The position numbers were made by a program, and so were the translations under genes. 6,360 nt of DNA from Oscillospiraceae bacterium (lineage in GTDB: Bacteria; Bacillota; Clostridia; Oscillospirales; UBA929), in contig WRLJ01000099.1 of assembly GCA_009777685.1 (NCBI GenBank), forward strand, positions 1 to 6,360. The letters are read 5' to 3'. Under the pieces are notes generated by a model. The model was not told the DNA's origin. It was given only the letters and a program-made list of their open reading frames with translations, and did not search any database. Below are positions 1-5,298 of the stretch, piece after piece (position 1 is the first letter of the stretch; each line of letters starts with the position of its first letter).

Positions 1-779
1 TGATCGGCGCGCTGCTGGTGGGGGTCAACTACGCCAAGGGGCTGGCGCTGGCGCTGGGTGTGCCGCTGATCCCCGTGCATCATCTGCGCGCGCATATCGC
101 GGCGGCGTATTTGGAATTTCCGGAGCTGAAGCCTCCGTTTTTGGCGGTCGTCGTGTCCGGCGGGCATACGCTGATCGCCCGCGTGGAGGATTACACGCGC
201 TTTCGCGTTGCGGCTTCCACGCGCGACGACGCGGCGGGCGAGGCGCTGGACAAGCTGGCGCGCGTTCTGGGCCTGGGCTACCCCGGCGGCGCGGCGCTGA
301 GCCGGCTGGCTGAGGAAGGGCGGGACGACGCTTTTTCCCTGCCTGACTGCCGCCCCTTCGGGGAGGGGTGGGACATGAGCTTTTCGGGCTTGAAAACCGC
401 CGCGGTCAATCTTCTGCACAAAGCGGATCAGCGCGGGGAGACCCTAAACCGCGCGGACCTGGCCGCCAGCTATGAGCGCGCCGTCGCCGACGCCGTCACA
501 GGGCGCGCGGAGGCGTGCTTTGCCGCGTTTTCGCGGGAATACCCCGGTTGCGGTGCGGTGCTGTGCGGCGGCGTGGCGGCCAACCGGCGCCTGCGGGAAA
601 CCCTGCGCCGCGCCTTGGGGGACGCGCTCCATATACCCTCCGTAATGTACTGCGGGGACAACGCCGCGATGGTGGGCGCACAGGCTTTTTACGAGCTGGA
701 GGCCGGAAAAACGGCCTCTATGGGACTGAATGCGTCGGCCTCTCTGCCGATGGGAGACGGGTTTGAATCGTTATGTTAA
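1..779 (+). CDS. tsaD: TsaD, tRNA N6-threonylcarbamoyladenosine transferase (5' partial)
   Basis: TsaD transfers the threonylcarbamoyl group from threonylcarbamoyl-AMP to A37 of ANN-decoding tRNAs, working in the cytoplasm with TsaB and TsaE. The reading frame is open from the left edge: the codons before position 18 read IGALLVG, the usual TsaD stretch, so the GTG at 18 is an internal Val and not the start. About 85 N-terminal residues of a protein usually near 335-340 residues are missing. Counting from the codon at 18, the metal-site motif HHLRAH is at residues 21-26, VVSGGHT at 45-51, DDAAGEALDK at 70-79, SFSGLKTA at 121-128, CGGVAANRRLR at 183-193 and the second metal-site motif CGDNAAM at 212-218. 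The frame is intact to its TAA stop. It is a housekeeping gene, separated from the C1 genes by about 295 bp and a promoter, so probably not co-regulated with them. Confidence 0.96.
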   Translation, partial: IGALLVGVNYAKGLALALGVPLIPVHHLRAHIAAAYLEFPELKPPFLAVVVSGGHTLIARVEDYTRFRVAASTRDDAAGEALDKLARVLGLGYPGGAALSRLAEEGRDDAFSLPDCRPFGEGWDMSFSGLKTAAVNLLHKADQRGETLNRADLAASYERAVADAVTGRAEACFAAFSREYPGCGAVLCGGVAANRRLRETLRRALGDALHIPSVMYCGDNAAMVGAQAFYELEAGKTASMGLNASASLPMGDGFESLC

Positions 780-786
780 ATGGAAT

Positions 787-860
787 GCGCTTCCTATGAA
801 GGCGAAAAGCGCGATGCGGGGTTTTGAAGAAATTTGTAGAATTTCCGCAAACCGTTGCGG
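787..860 (+). repeat. Cluster of small inverted repeats downstream of tsaD
   Basis: Three short stems follow the tsaD stop. GCGCTT at 787-792 pairs with AAGCGC at 807-812. GAAATT at 829-834 pairs with AATTTC at 840-845 around a 5-nt loop. CCGCAA at 845-850 pairs with TTGCGG at 855-860 around a 4-nt loop. None is followed by a run of T, so none is a standard intrinsic terminator. They could form a 3'-end structure of the tsaD transcript or be chance in GC-rich DNA. Confidence 0.3.
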
Positions 861-877
861 TATAAGGCGCAGAGGGC

Positions 878-924
878 TGTGGACAACTCTGTGGAAAATG
901 TGCATAACTTTTTGTTGTTGATAA
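878..924 (-). promoter_or_regulatory. Cluster of four DnaA-box-like 9-mers
   Basis: Read on the minus strand, four 9-mers fit the DnaA box TTATNCACA. TTATGCACA (899-907) is a perfect match. TTGTCCACA (878-886), TTTTCCACA (890-898) and TTATCAACA (916-924) each have one mismatch. All face the same way; spacings are 3, 0 and 8 nt. The sequence from 908 to about 942 is markedly AT-rich for this GC-rich region, as a DNA-unwinding element would be. Known function of such sites is binding of the initiator DnaA at oriC, at titration sites or at regulated promoters. No dnaA, dnaN or rpmH is visible here, so calling this an origin would be unsupported. The matches are seen; binding is inference. Confidence 0.5.
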
Positions 925-946
925 TTATGGAAGAGATTATATCACC

Positions 947-994
947 CCGGCCCGGAAGAAGAGGCGGCCGGCGCGCGCCGTTTCGGTTTCCGTT
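947..994 (+). repeat. GC-rich inverted repeat and palindrome followed by a T-rich stretch
   Basis: CCGGCC at 947-952 can pair with GGCCGG at 966-971, and a perfect 12-nt palindrome CGGCGCGCGCCG lies at 969-980. From 981 the sequence turns T-rich but is interrupted (TTTCGG, TTTCCG, TTTT). This might work as an imperfect terminator that insulates the promoter at 1009-1037 from readthrough, but it is about 170 bp after the tsaD stop, the palindrome has no free loop, and the T tract is broken. Confidence 0.22.
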
Positions 995-1008
995 TTCCAT
1001 AAAAGGTG

Positions 1009-1037
1009 TGGTCAGCGGGGACAAGATATGCTATACT
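1009..1037 (+). promoter_or_regulatory. Predicted sigma-70/SigA promoter with extended -10
   Basis: A -10 hexamer TATACT lies at 1032-1037 (5 of 6 to TATAAT), preceded by TG at 1029-1030 and one base, which is the extended -10 arrangement. A -35-like TGGTCA lies at 1009-1014 (4 of 6 to TTGACA), leaving a 17-bp spacer. Transcription would begin near 1044 and give a short leader of about 30 nt before the ATG at 1075. This is the best promoter in the window and probably drives the corrinoid-protein gene, perhaps the whole C1 cluster. No operator or riboswitch could be recognised beside it. Confidence 0.6.
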
Positions 1038-1074
1038 GGTATGGACGCAGAAACAAGAAAGGACGGGAGAGAAC

Positions 1075-1707
1075 ATGAGCGTGATCGCGGAGATTGGCGA
1101 GGCCCTGCAGAAAGGAAAAAAGGCGGATGTGGAGGCCCTGGTCCGGCAGGCGCTGGACGAGGGCGGGGACCCTCAGGTCATTCTGGAGGACGGTCTGCTG
1201 GCGGGCATGGGCCGGATTGGCGAGCAGTTCAAGAAAAACGAGGTGTATGTGCCGGAGGTTCTGATTGCCGCGCGGGCCATGAACGCGGGCGCGGCGCTGC
1301 TGAAGCCCTACCTCGCCGAAGCGGGCGTGGGAGAAAAGGGCGTTGTGGTGCTGGGGACCGTGAAAGGCGACCTGCACGACATCGGCAAGAATCTGGTCAA
1401 GATGATGATGGAGGGCAAGGGCCTGCGGGTGGTTGATCTGGGGGTGGACGTGCCCGCCGCGCGGTTTATCGGCGCCGCGGAGGAAAACGGCGCGCAGGTG
1501 ATCGCCTGTTCCGCCTTGCTGACGACGACGATGGGGGAGATGAAAAACGTCGTGGAAGCGCGGAACGCTTCTTCCCTGGCTGGAAAAGTACAGATCATGA
1601 TCGGCGGCGCGCCGGTGAATCAGAGCTTCTGCGACCAAATCGGCGCCGACGTGTATACCGCGTCCGCCGCCGACGCGGCGGATCTAGCGCTGGAGCTGTG
1701 CGGCTGA
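1075..1707 (+). CDS. Methyltransferase-type corrinoid protein (MtaC/MtbC/MetH B12-domain family)
   Basis: This 210-residue protein carries a methyl group on the cobalt of a corrinoid cofactor and shuttles it between methyltransferases. Residues about 1-85 form the helical cap domain seen in MetH and MtaC-type proteins. Residues about 88-210 form the B12-binding Rossmann domain with the signature D99-x-H101-x-x-G104 (GDLHDIGKN), whose His is the lower cobalt ligand. Further marks are the S146-A-L stretch and the GG at 177-178 that line the nucleotide tail. Length is normal for stand-alone methyltransferase corrinoid proteins. The ATG at 1075 was chosen because AAGGACGG (1059-1066) and GGGAGA (1065-1070) precede it; an in-frame GTG at 1006 would overlap the promoter. 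The cognate methyltransferases are probably the next two genes. The methyl donor cannot be read from the sequence. No corrinoid reactivase of the RamA type is visible in the window. Confidence 0.93.
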   Translation: MSVIAEIGEALQKGKKADVEALVRQALDEGGDPQVILEDGLLAGMGRIGEQFKKNEVYVPEVLIAARAMNAGAALLKPYLAEAGVGEKGVVVLGTVKGDLHDIGKNLVKMMMEGKGLRVVDLGVDVPAARFIGAAEENGAQVIACSALLTTTMGEMKNVVEARNASSLAGKVQIMIGGAPVNQSFCDQIGADVYTASAADAADLALELCG

Positions 1708-1721
1708 CACCCTGAAACCCA

Positions 1722-1742
1722 GCGCGCCGGAGGCCGGCGCGC
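1722..1742 (+). repeat. Perfect 9-bp GC hairpin between corrinoid and homocysteine methyltransferase genes
   Basis: GCGCGCCGG at 1722-1730 is exactly complementary to CCGGCGCGC at 1734-1742 around a 3-nt loop AGG, starting 15 nt after the corrinoid-gene stop. The stem is all G and C and should be very stable in RNA. No T run follows on either strand, so it is not a canonical intrinsic terminator. An RNA 3'-end stabiliser, partial terminator or processing site that raises the corrinoid-protein level above that of downstream genes is plausible inference. Confidence 0.55.
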
Positions 1743-1744
1743 AC

Positions 1745-1760
1745 AATTATAAAATTATAA
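1745..1760 (+). repeat. Tandem 8-mer AATTATAA x2 in AT-rich spacer
   Basis: AATTATAA at 1745-1752 is repeated directly at 1753-1760, making an AT island in GC-rich DNA right after the hairpin. Each copy contributes a TATAAA that resembles a -10 box (1748-1753 and 1756-1761), but the matching -35 positions fall in the GC stem and do not fit. It may be a weak internal promoter or an unstructured region that keeps the following ribosome binding site open. Confidence 0.4.
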
Positions 1761-1783
1761 ACGGTTAGGATGGTGCTGTAATC

Positions 1784-2668
1784 ATGCCAAGAGGCAAAAT
1801 CGCGGATGCGGTAAGGGCCGGGCGGGTCCTGGTGTCCGACGGCGCGTGGGGGACATTCCTCCATGAAAAGGGATTAAAGCCGGGCGAATGCCCCGAAAGC
1901 TGGTGCGCAAGCCGCTTTGACGACGTGGCCGAGGTGGCGCGCGGTTATGTGGCGGCGGGCGCGGACATGGTGCAGAGCAACAGCTTCGGCGGCAGCTGCT
2001 TTAAGCTGGAGCATTACGGGCTGGCGGACGAGGCGGCGGCGCTGAACGAGGCGGCGGCGCGGGCGTCCCGGGCGGCGGCGGGCGAGGCGGTATGGGTGAT
2101 CGCCTCCATCGGGCCGACCGGAAAGATGCTGGTGACCGGAGAAGTGACCGAGGAGGAGCTGTACGGCGCGTTCAAGACCCAGGCGGTCGCGTTGGAAGCC
2201 GGCGGCGCGGATGCCGTGTGTATTGAAACGATGTCCGACGCCGCGGAGGCGGTGCAGGCCATCCGGGCCGCCAAAGAGAACACGGGCCTGGAGGTCATCT
2301 GCACGTTTACCTTTGAGCGCACGGTGCGCGGCGACTTCCGCACGATGATGGGCCTGTCCCCCGCGGACGCGGCGAAGGCGGCCGTCGAGGCGGGCGCGGA
2401 TATCATCGGCTCCAATTGCGGAAACGGGATCGTGTACATGGTTGAGATCGTCAATGAAATGCGCGCGGTGGACAACGATATCCCGATCCTGGTCCACGCC
2501 AACGCCGGCCTGCCGCGGGTCGTGGACGGCAGGAACGTATTCCCCGACGCGCCGGAGGATATGGCCCGGCAAGCCCCGGCGCTGATTGCGGCGGGCGCGA
2601 ACATCATCGGCGGCTGCTGCGGCACGACCCCGGCCCACATCCAAGCGATCGCGGACGCGGTCCGATAA
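1784..2668 (+). CDS. Stand-alone homocysteine S-methyltransferase domain protein (MetH N-terminal/BHMT family)
   Basis: This is a 294-residue (beta/alpha)8 protein of the Hcy-binding family, which holds homocysteine through zinc and methylates it to methionine. The start motif SDGAWGT (18-24) is the family's DGAxGT. E148 in CIETM belongs to the substrate pocket. The three zinc cysteines are present: C212 in GSNCGNG and C278-C279 in GGCCGTTP. Length fits one Hcy domain alone; the folate, B12 and activation domains of full MetH are absent, and the B12 domain is instead the neighbouring gene. The ATG at 1784 is preceded by a modest AGGATGGT (1767-1774). The TAA stop lies inside the next gene's Shine-Dalgarno, so the two are likely co-translated. 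Expected reaction: methyl-corrinoid protein plus homocysteine to methionine. A BHMT-like use of another methyl donor, or a non-homocysteine thiol acceptor, cannot be excluded. Confidence 0.88.
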   Translation: MPRGKIADAVRAGRVLVSDGAWGTFLHEKGLKPGECPESWCASRFDDVAEVARGYVAAGADMVQSNSFGGSCFKLEHYGLADEAAALNEAAARASRAAAGEAVWVIASIGPTGKMLVTGEVTEEELYGAFKTQAVALEAGGADAVCIETMSDAAEAVQAIRAAKENTGLEVICTFTFERTVRGDFRTMMGLSPADAAKAAVEAGADIIGSNCGNGIVYMVEIVNEMRAVDNDIPILVHANAGLPRVVDGRNVFPDAPEDMARQAPALIAAGANIIGGCCGTTPAHIQAIADAVR

Positions 2669-2674
2669 GGAGGT
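2667..2674 (+). promoter_or_regulatory. Strong Shine-Dalgarno deciding a TTG start
   Basis: AAGGAGGT overlaps the upstream TAA stop and ends 8 nt before the TTG at 2683. This near-perfect site supports TTG as the true start of the core-MetE-like gene, since no ATG lies nearby in frame. Confidence 0.85.
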
Positions 2675-2682
2675 ACATCACA

Positions 2683-3738
2683 TTGAAATCCAAATTTCTC
2701 TCCACTGCCATCGGCTCGATGCCGTTTGCTGACGCCGGACGCGCCGTTGCGCTGTCGCTGGAAACCCTGGACGCGCCGATCTGGCCGCAGCTGCCCAAGC
2801 TGGGCCTGCGCGAGCAGATGGAGATCCAGTATTCCGAAGGGATGCCCCGCGCCGTCGTCGACGAGGTCAAGGGGCGCATGTATTTCGACACATCGGTGGA
2901 CTACTCCGAGGAATTCGCCGGCTTCTACGAGCGGTACATGGAAGCCTGTGAGGACGAGGCCGCCGGCTTTGAGGCCGCCGCCATATCGCCGGAGTTCTCC
3001 CGGGGCCTCTACGCCCTGGAAAACGCTCTGAAAAACACCGGGAAACGGCCGTTTTTGAAAGTCCAGACCACCGGCCCGTGCAGCTTCGCGCTGACCATCG
3101 TGGATGAAAACAAGCGCGCCGTCTATTACAACGAGGAATTCCGCGACGTCGTGGTCAAGGCGCTGGCGATGAAGTGCCGCTGGCAGCTGCGGCGGTTCGC
3201 GCCGTACGCGGACAAGCTGATCTGCTTTATCGACGAGCCGATTCTGTCGGCGTTCGGCAGCTCGACCTATGTTTCCGTCAAGCGTGAGGACGTCGTGGCC
3301 GCGCTGGCCGAGGTCATCGACGCCGTACACGCGGAGGGCGCCTTGGCGGGCGTCCATTGCTGCGGCAATACGGAATGGAGTATTTTAACCGACGCGGGCG
3401 CGGACATCGTCAATTTTGACGCCTTCGGCTACGGCGACACCATCGCCATGTATCCGGAGCAGATCAAGCGGCATCTGGAAAACGGCGGGATGCTGGCCTG
3501 GGGCGTGGTTCCGACCTCCGACGCGATCCGCGGGCAGACGGTGGAAAGTCTGGAAGCCCAGCTGGAATCGGTGATGGACGGGCTTTCGGTCCAGCGAATT
3601 GACAAGGGGCTGATTTTGGAGCAGGCGATCCTCACGCCGTCCTGCGGGACCGGCTCTCTGGCCGAGGAGGACGCGCTGCGCGTGTTCAGCCTGCTCAGCC
3701 AGCTCTCCGCCCGCATGAAGGAGAACTACGGATTTTGA
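2683..3738 (+). CDS. MetE/UROD-fold zinc methyltransferase resembling core methionine synthase
   Basis: This 351-residue single-domain protein belongs to the superfamily of uroporphyrinogen decarboxylase, MtaA/MtbA methyltransferases and the C-terminal half of MetE. Visible marks are an N-terminal GSMPF (11-15), PIWPQLP (32-38), the IDEP motif (183-186) typical of MetE-like proteins, H225-x-C227 in GVHCCGN, and C321 in TPSCGTGSL. H225, C227 and C321 match the zinc-site pattern. The acidic ligand of MetE (a Glu about 22 residues after the HxC Cys) is not obvious; D246 in NFDAFG is the nearest candidate. MetE's N-terminal half is missing, so this is a 'core' form, a class for which methyl-corrinoid protein rather than folate has been shown or proposed as donor. 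The start is TTG with a strong ribosome site; the stop overlaps the next start. It may act as a methionine synthase, or as the second methyltransferase of a corrinoid system. Function is inference. Confidence 0.8.
   Translation: MKSKFLSTAIGSMPFADAGRAVALSLETLDAPIWPQLPKLGLREQMEIQYSEGMPRAVVDEVKGRMYFDTSVDYSEEFAGFYERYMEACEDEAAGFEAAAISPEFSRGLYALENALKNTGKRPFLKVQTTGPCSFALTIVDENKRAVYYNEEFRDVVVKALAMKCRWQLRRFAPYADKLICFIDEPILSAFGSSTYVSVKREDVVAALAEVIDAVHAEGALAGVHCCGNTEWSILTDAGADIVNFDAFGYGDTIAMYPEQIKRHLENGGMLAWGVVPTSDAIRGQTVESLEAQLESVMDGLSVQRIDKGLILEQAILTPSCGTGSLAEEDALRVFSLLSQLSARMKENYGF
3718..3723 (+). promoter_or_regulatory. Shine-Dalgarno for the TTG start at 3735
   Basis: AAGGAG lies within the last codons of the upstream gene, 11 nt before a TTG that overlaps the upstream TGA as TTGA. 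The site and the sequence MKIAVTGKGG directly after it support the TTG start and translational coupling. Confidence 0.65.
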
Positions 3739-4502
3739 AGATCGCGGTCACCGGTAAGGGCGGGGCGGGAAAGTCCACCGCCGCCGCCGCGCTGGCGCTT
3801 ATGCTGGCGCGGCGGGGGGAGCGCGTGCTGTGCCTGGACGCGGACCCCGACCCGAATTTCGCCGCTGCGCTGGGCCTCGGGCGCCAGGAGCGCGAGGCCC
3901 TCGTGCCGATCTCCGAGCGGCTTGCGCTGATCGAGGAGCGCACCGGAAGCGGAGGCGCCTACGGCGGCGTTTTTAAGCTCAATCCCGAGGTTTCCGATGT
4001 TGCGGAGACGTTTGCCGCGCGCGTGTGCGGGGTGGAGCTGCTGGTGCTGGGCGCGGTGCGGGGCGGCGGGAGCGGCTGCGCCTGCGCGGCGAGCACGTTC
4101 CTGCGCGCGCTGGTCACGGACCTGGTGCTGTTTAAGCGCGAGACGCTGATTCTGGACATGGAAGCCGGGGTGGAGCATCTGGGGCGCGCCACGGCGGGCG
4201 GTGTTGACGAGATGCTCATTGTCGCCGAGCCGGGGCAGCGCGCCGTGGACTGCGCGCGGCTGATTATGCGCATGGCGGGGGAAATCGGTGTGCGGCGCAC
4301 GCGAATCATCGCCAACAAGGTCTCCTCGCCGGAGGATGAGGCCTTCCTCCGCGCGGCGCTGGGGGAACTGGCCGCCGTTTTACCCTATGATGAAAACCTG
4401 CGCCGCGCCGACCGGGATGGCGTGTCCGCCCTGGACGCGCTGGGACCGGAGGCGCGCGCGGCGCTGGAGGGACTGCTGAAAGCCTTGGAGGTGCGGCCAT
4501 GA
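3735..4502 (+). CDS. cooC: CooC-family nickel-insertion ATPase, divergent copy
   Basis: This 255-residue MinD/SIMIBI-type P-loop ATPase belongs to the CooC/AcsF family, cytoplasmic dimers that bind nickel and deliver it to Ni-Fe enzymes at the cost of ATP. The deviant Walker A GKGGAGKST (7-15) keeps the signature Lys K8 as well as K13. DADPDPN (35-41) is the switch region, LILDMEAGVEHLGR (138-151) the Walker-B region, and NKV (194-196) the base-recognition stretch. The metal motif is C115-A-C117 in GSGCACAAS, where the usual CooC reads GCYC followed by Ala/Asn-rich residues, so both cysteines are kept but the surroundings have drifted. It starts at TTG overlapping the preceding stop and ends in ATGA overlap with the second copy. 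The divergence suggests it may serve a different client from its neighbour, such as acetyl-CoA synthase or the corrinoid system; that is inference. Confidence 0.87.
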   Translation: MKIAVTGKGGAGKSTAAAALALMLARRGERVLCLDADPDPNFAAALGLGRQEREALVPISERLALIEERTGSGGAYGGVFKLNPEVSDVAETFAARVCGVELLVLGAVRGGGSGCACAASTFLRALVTDLVLFKRETLILDMEAGVEHLGRATAGGVDEMLIVAEPGQRAVDCARLIMRMAGEIGVRRTRIIANKVSSPEDEAFLRAALGELAAVLPYDENLRRADRDGVSALDALGPEARAALEGLLKALEVRP

Positions 4503-5275
4503 GCGCGAAGAACGCGGCTCCCGTTTTAATCGCCGTCACCGGCAAAGGGGGCGTGGGGAAGACGACCCTGTCCGCCCTGCTGGTGCGGCAGCTGGTCCGG
4601 CGCGGTGTGGGACCGGTTTTGGCCATCGACGCCGACCCGAACTCGTGCCTGGACGCGGCGCTGGGGGTGGAGGTCAGCGGCACGGTCGGGCGCGCGCGCG
4701 AGGAAGTGCGCCAGGAGTCCGCCGCCGTGCCGGGACTTTCCAAGTCTGAGCTGCTGCAAATGAAGATCGCCGGGAGCCTGGCGGAGTCCGAGGGCTTTGA
4801 CCTGATCGCGATGGGCCGCCCGGAGGGCGCGGGCTGTTACTGCTACGCCAACAACGTGCTGAAAAGCGTGATCGCGGAACTGGCCGGGAGCTATCCCTAT
4901 GTGGTGCTGGACAACGAGGCGGGCCTGGAGAATCTCTCGCGGCGCATCGTGCAGGCGGTGGACGTGCTGGCGCTGGTCTCCGACGGCGGCGGCGCGGGGC
5001 TGAAAACCCTAAAGCGGCTGTATGACCTGGCCCGCGAGATGGACATCCGGTACGGCAAGCTGCTGTTGATCATCAACCGTCTGCGCGGGGACCCCGAGGC
5101 GGCGCGGTTTGAGGATGTGCGGGCCTACACCGGGGCCGACGCGGTCATTACCCTGCCGGAGGACGCGGCTCTCTCCGCGCTGTCCGAGGAGGGCAGACCC
5201 CTGAGCGAGCTGCCGGACGGGCATCCGCTCCGGGAGAAAATCGACAGGATCATTGACATGATAGTAGAAATATAA
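4499..5275 (+). CDS. cooC: CooC/AcsF nickel-insertion ATPase, canonical copy
   Basis: This 258-residue P-loop ATPase matures carbon monoxide dehydrogenase or acetyl-CoA synthase by ATP-dependent nickel insertion. The Walker A is GKGGVGKTT (15-23) with the signature Lys K16 and K21. IDADPNSCLD (43-52) is the switch region, GRPEGAGCYCYANNVLK (106-122) contains the metal-binding pair C113-x-C115 in its textbook setting, VVLDNEAGLENLSRR (135-149) is the Walker-B region and INRL (192-195) follows. The ATG overlaps the previous stop as ATGA and has GGAGGTG at 4487-4493, 5 nt upstream. It lies 23 nt before the CODH gene, so CODH is the likely first client. CooC and AcsF cannot be told apart with certainty here. 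The two ATPases share domain order but differ clearly in sequence, so they are not a recent duplication. Confidence 0.93.
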   Translation: MSAKNAAPVLIAVTGKGGVGKTTLSALLVRQLVRRGVGPVLAIDADPNSCLDAALGVEVSGTVGRAREEVRQESAAVPGLSKSELLQMKIAGSLAESEGFDLIAMGRPEGAGCYCYANNVLKSVIAELAGSYPYVVLDNEAGLENLSRRIVQAVDVLALVSDGGGAGLKTLKRLYDLAREMDIRYGKLLLIINRLRGDPEAARFEDVRAYTGADAVITLPEDAALSALSEEGRPLSELPDGHPLREKIDRIIDMIVEI

Positions 5276-5280
5276 CAGAG

Positions 5281-5290
5281 AAGGGGATGA
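5281..5290 (+). promoter_or_regulatory. Extended Shine-Dalgarno deciding the CODH start
   Basis: AAGGGGATGA resembles the full anti-16S complement AAGGAGGTGA and ends 8 nt before the ATG at 5299. A second in-frame ATG at 5287 lies inside this site with no room for ribosome binding, so 5299 is preferred; the earlier ATG would add only four residues. Confidence 0.65.
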
Positions 5291-5298
5291 GATCGCTT

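Noticed and set aside
1006..1074. Upstream GTG start extending the corrinoid protein by 23 residues
   Set aside because: The extension encodes residues unlike the family N-terminus and covers the -35/-10 promoter; the ATG at 1075 has a ribosome binding site and gives the normal length.
780..1074. Possible cobalamin or SAM riboswitch upstream of the corrinoid gene
   Set aside because: I could not find a B12-box-like core or a SAM-riboswitch core, and the predicted leader after 1037 is too short to hold either.
780..1074. oriC call for the DnaA-box region
   Set aside because: The box cluster is real in sequence, but no dnaA, dnaN, rpmH or gidA neighbour is seen and skew cannot be computed from one window, so only DnaA-box-like sites are annotated.
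855..1436. Plus-strand frame starting in the intergenic region and running out of frame into the corrinoid gene
   Set aside because: Most of it overlaps the corrinoid protein in another frame, the product is Gly/Arg-rich without a domain, its start is TTG without a ribosome site, and it would read through the promoter.
2014..3357. Long open frame of 447 codons on the minus strand across the homocysteine methyltransferase and core-MetE-like genes
   Set aside because: It spans two well-supported genes and their junction on the other strand, has no recognisable domain and low-complexity Arg/Ala/Ser-rich composition; stop-free antisense frames are common in GC-rich coding DNA.
1075..3738. A single broken metH gene split by frameshifts
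   Set aside because: Each of the three frames has its own start, ribosome binding site and complete domain, the order differs from MetH (Hcy, folate, B12, activation), and the third protein is of the MetE/UROD family, so this is a set of separate genes.
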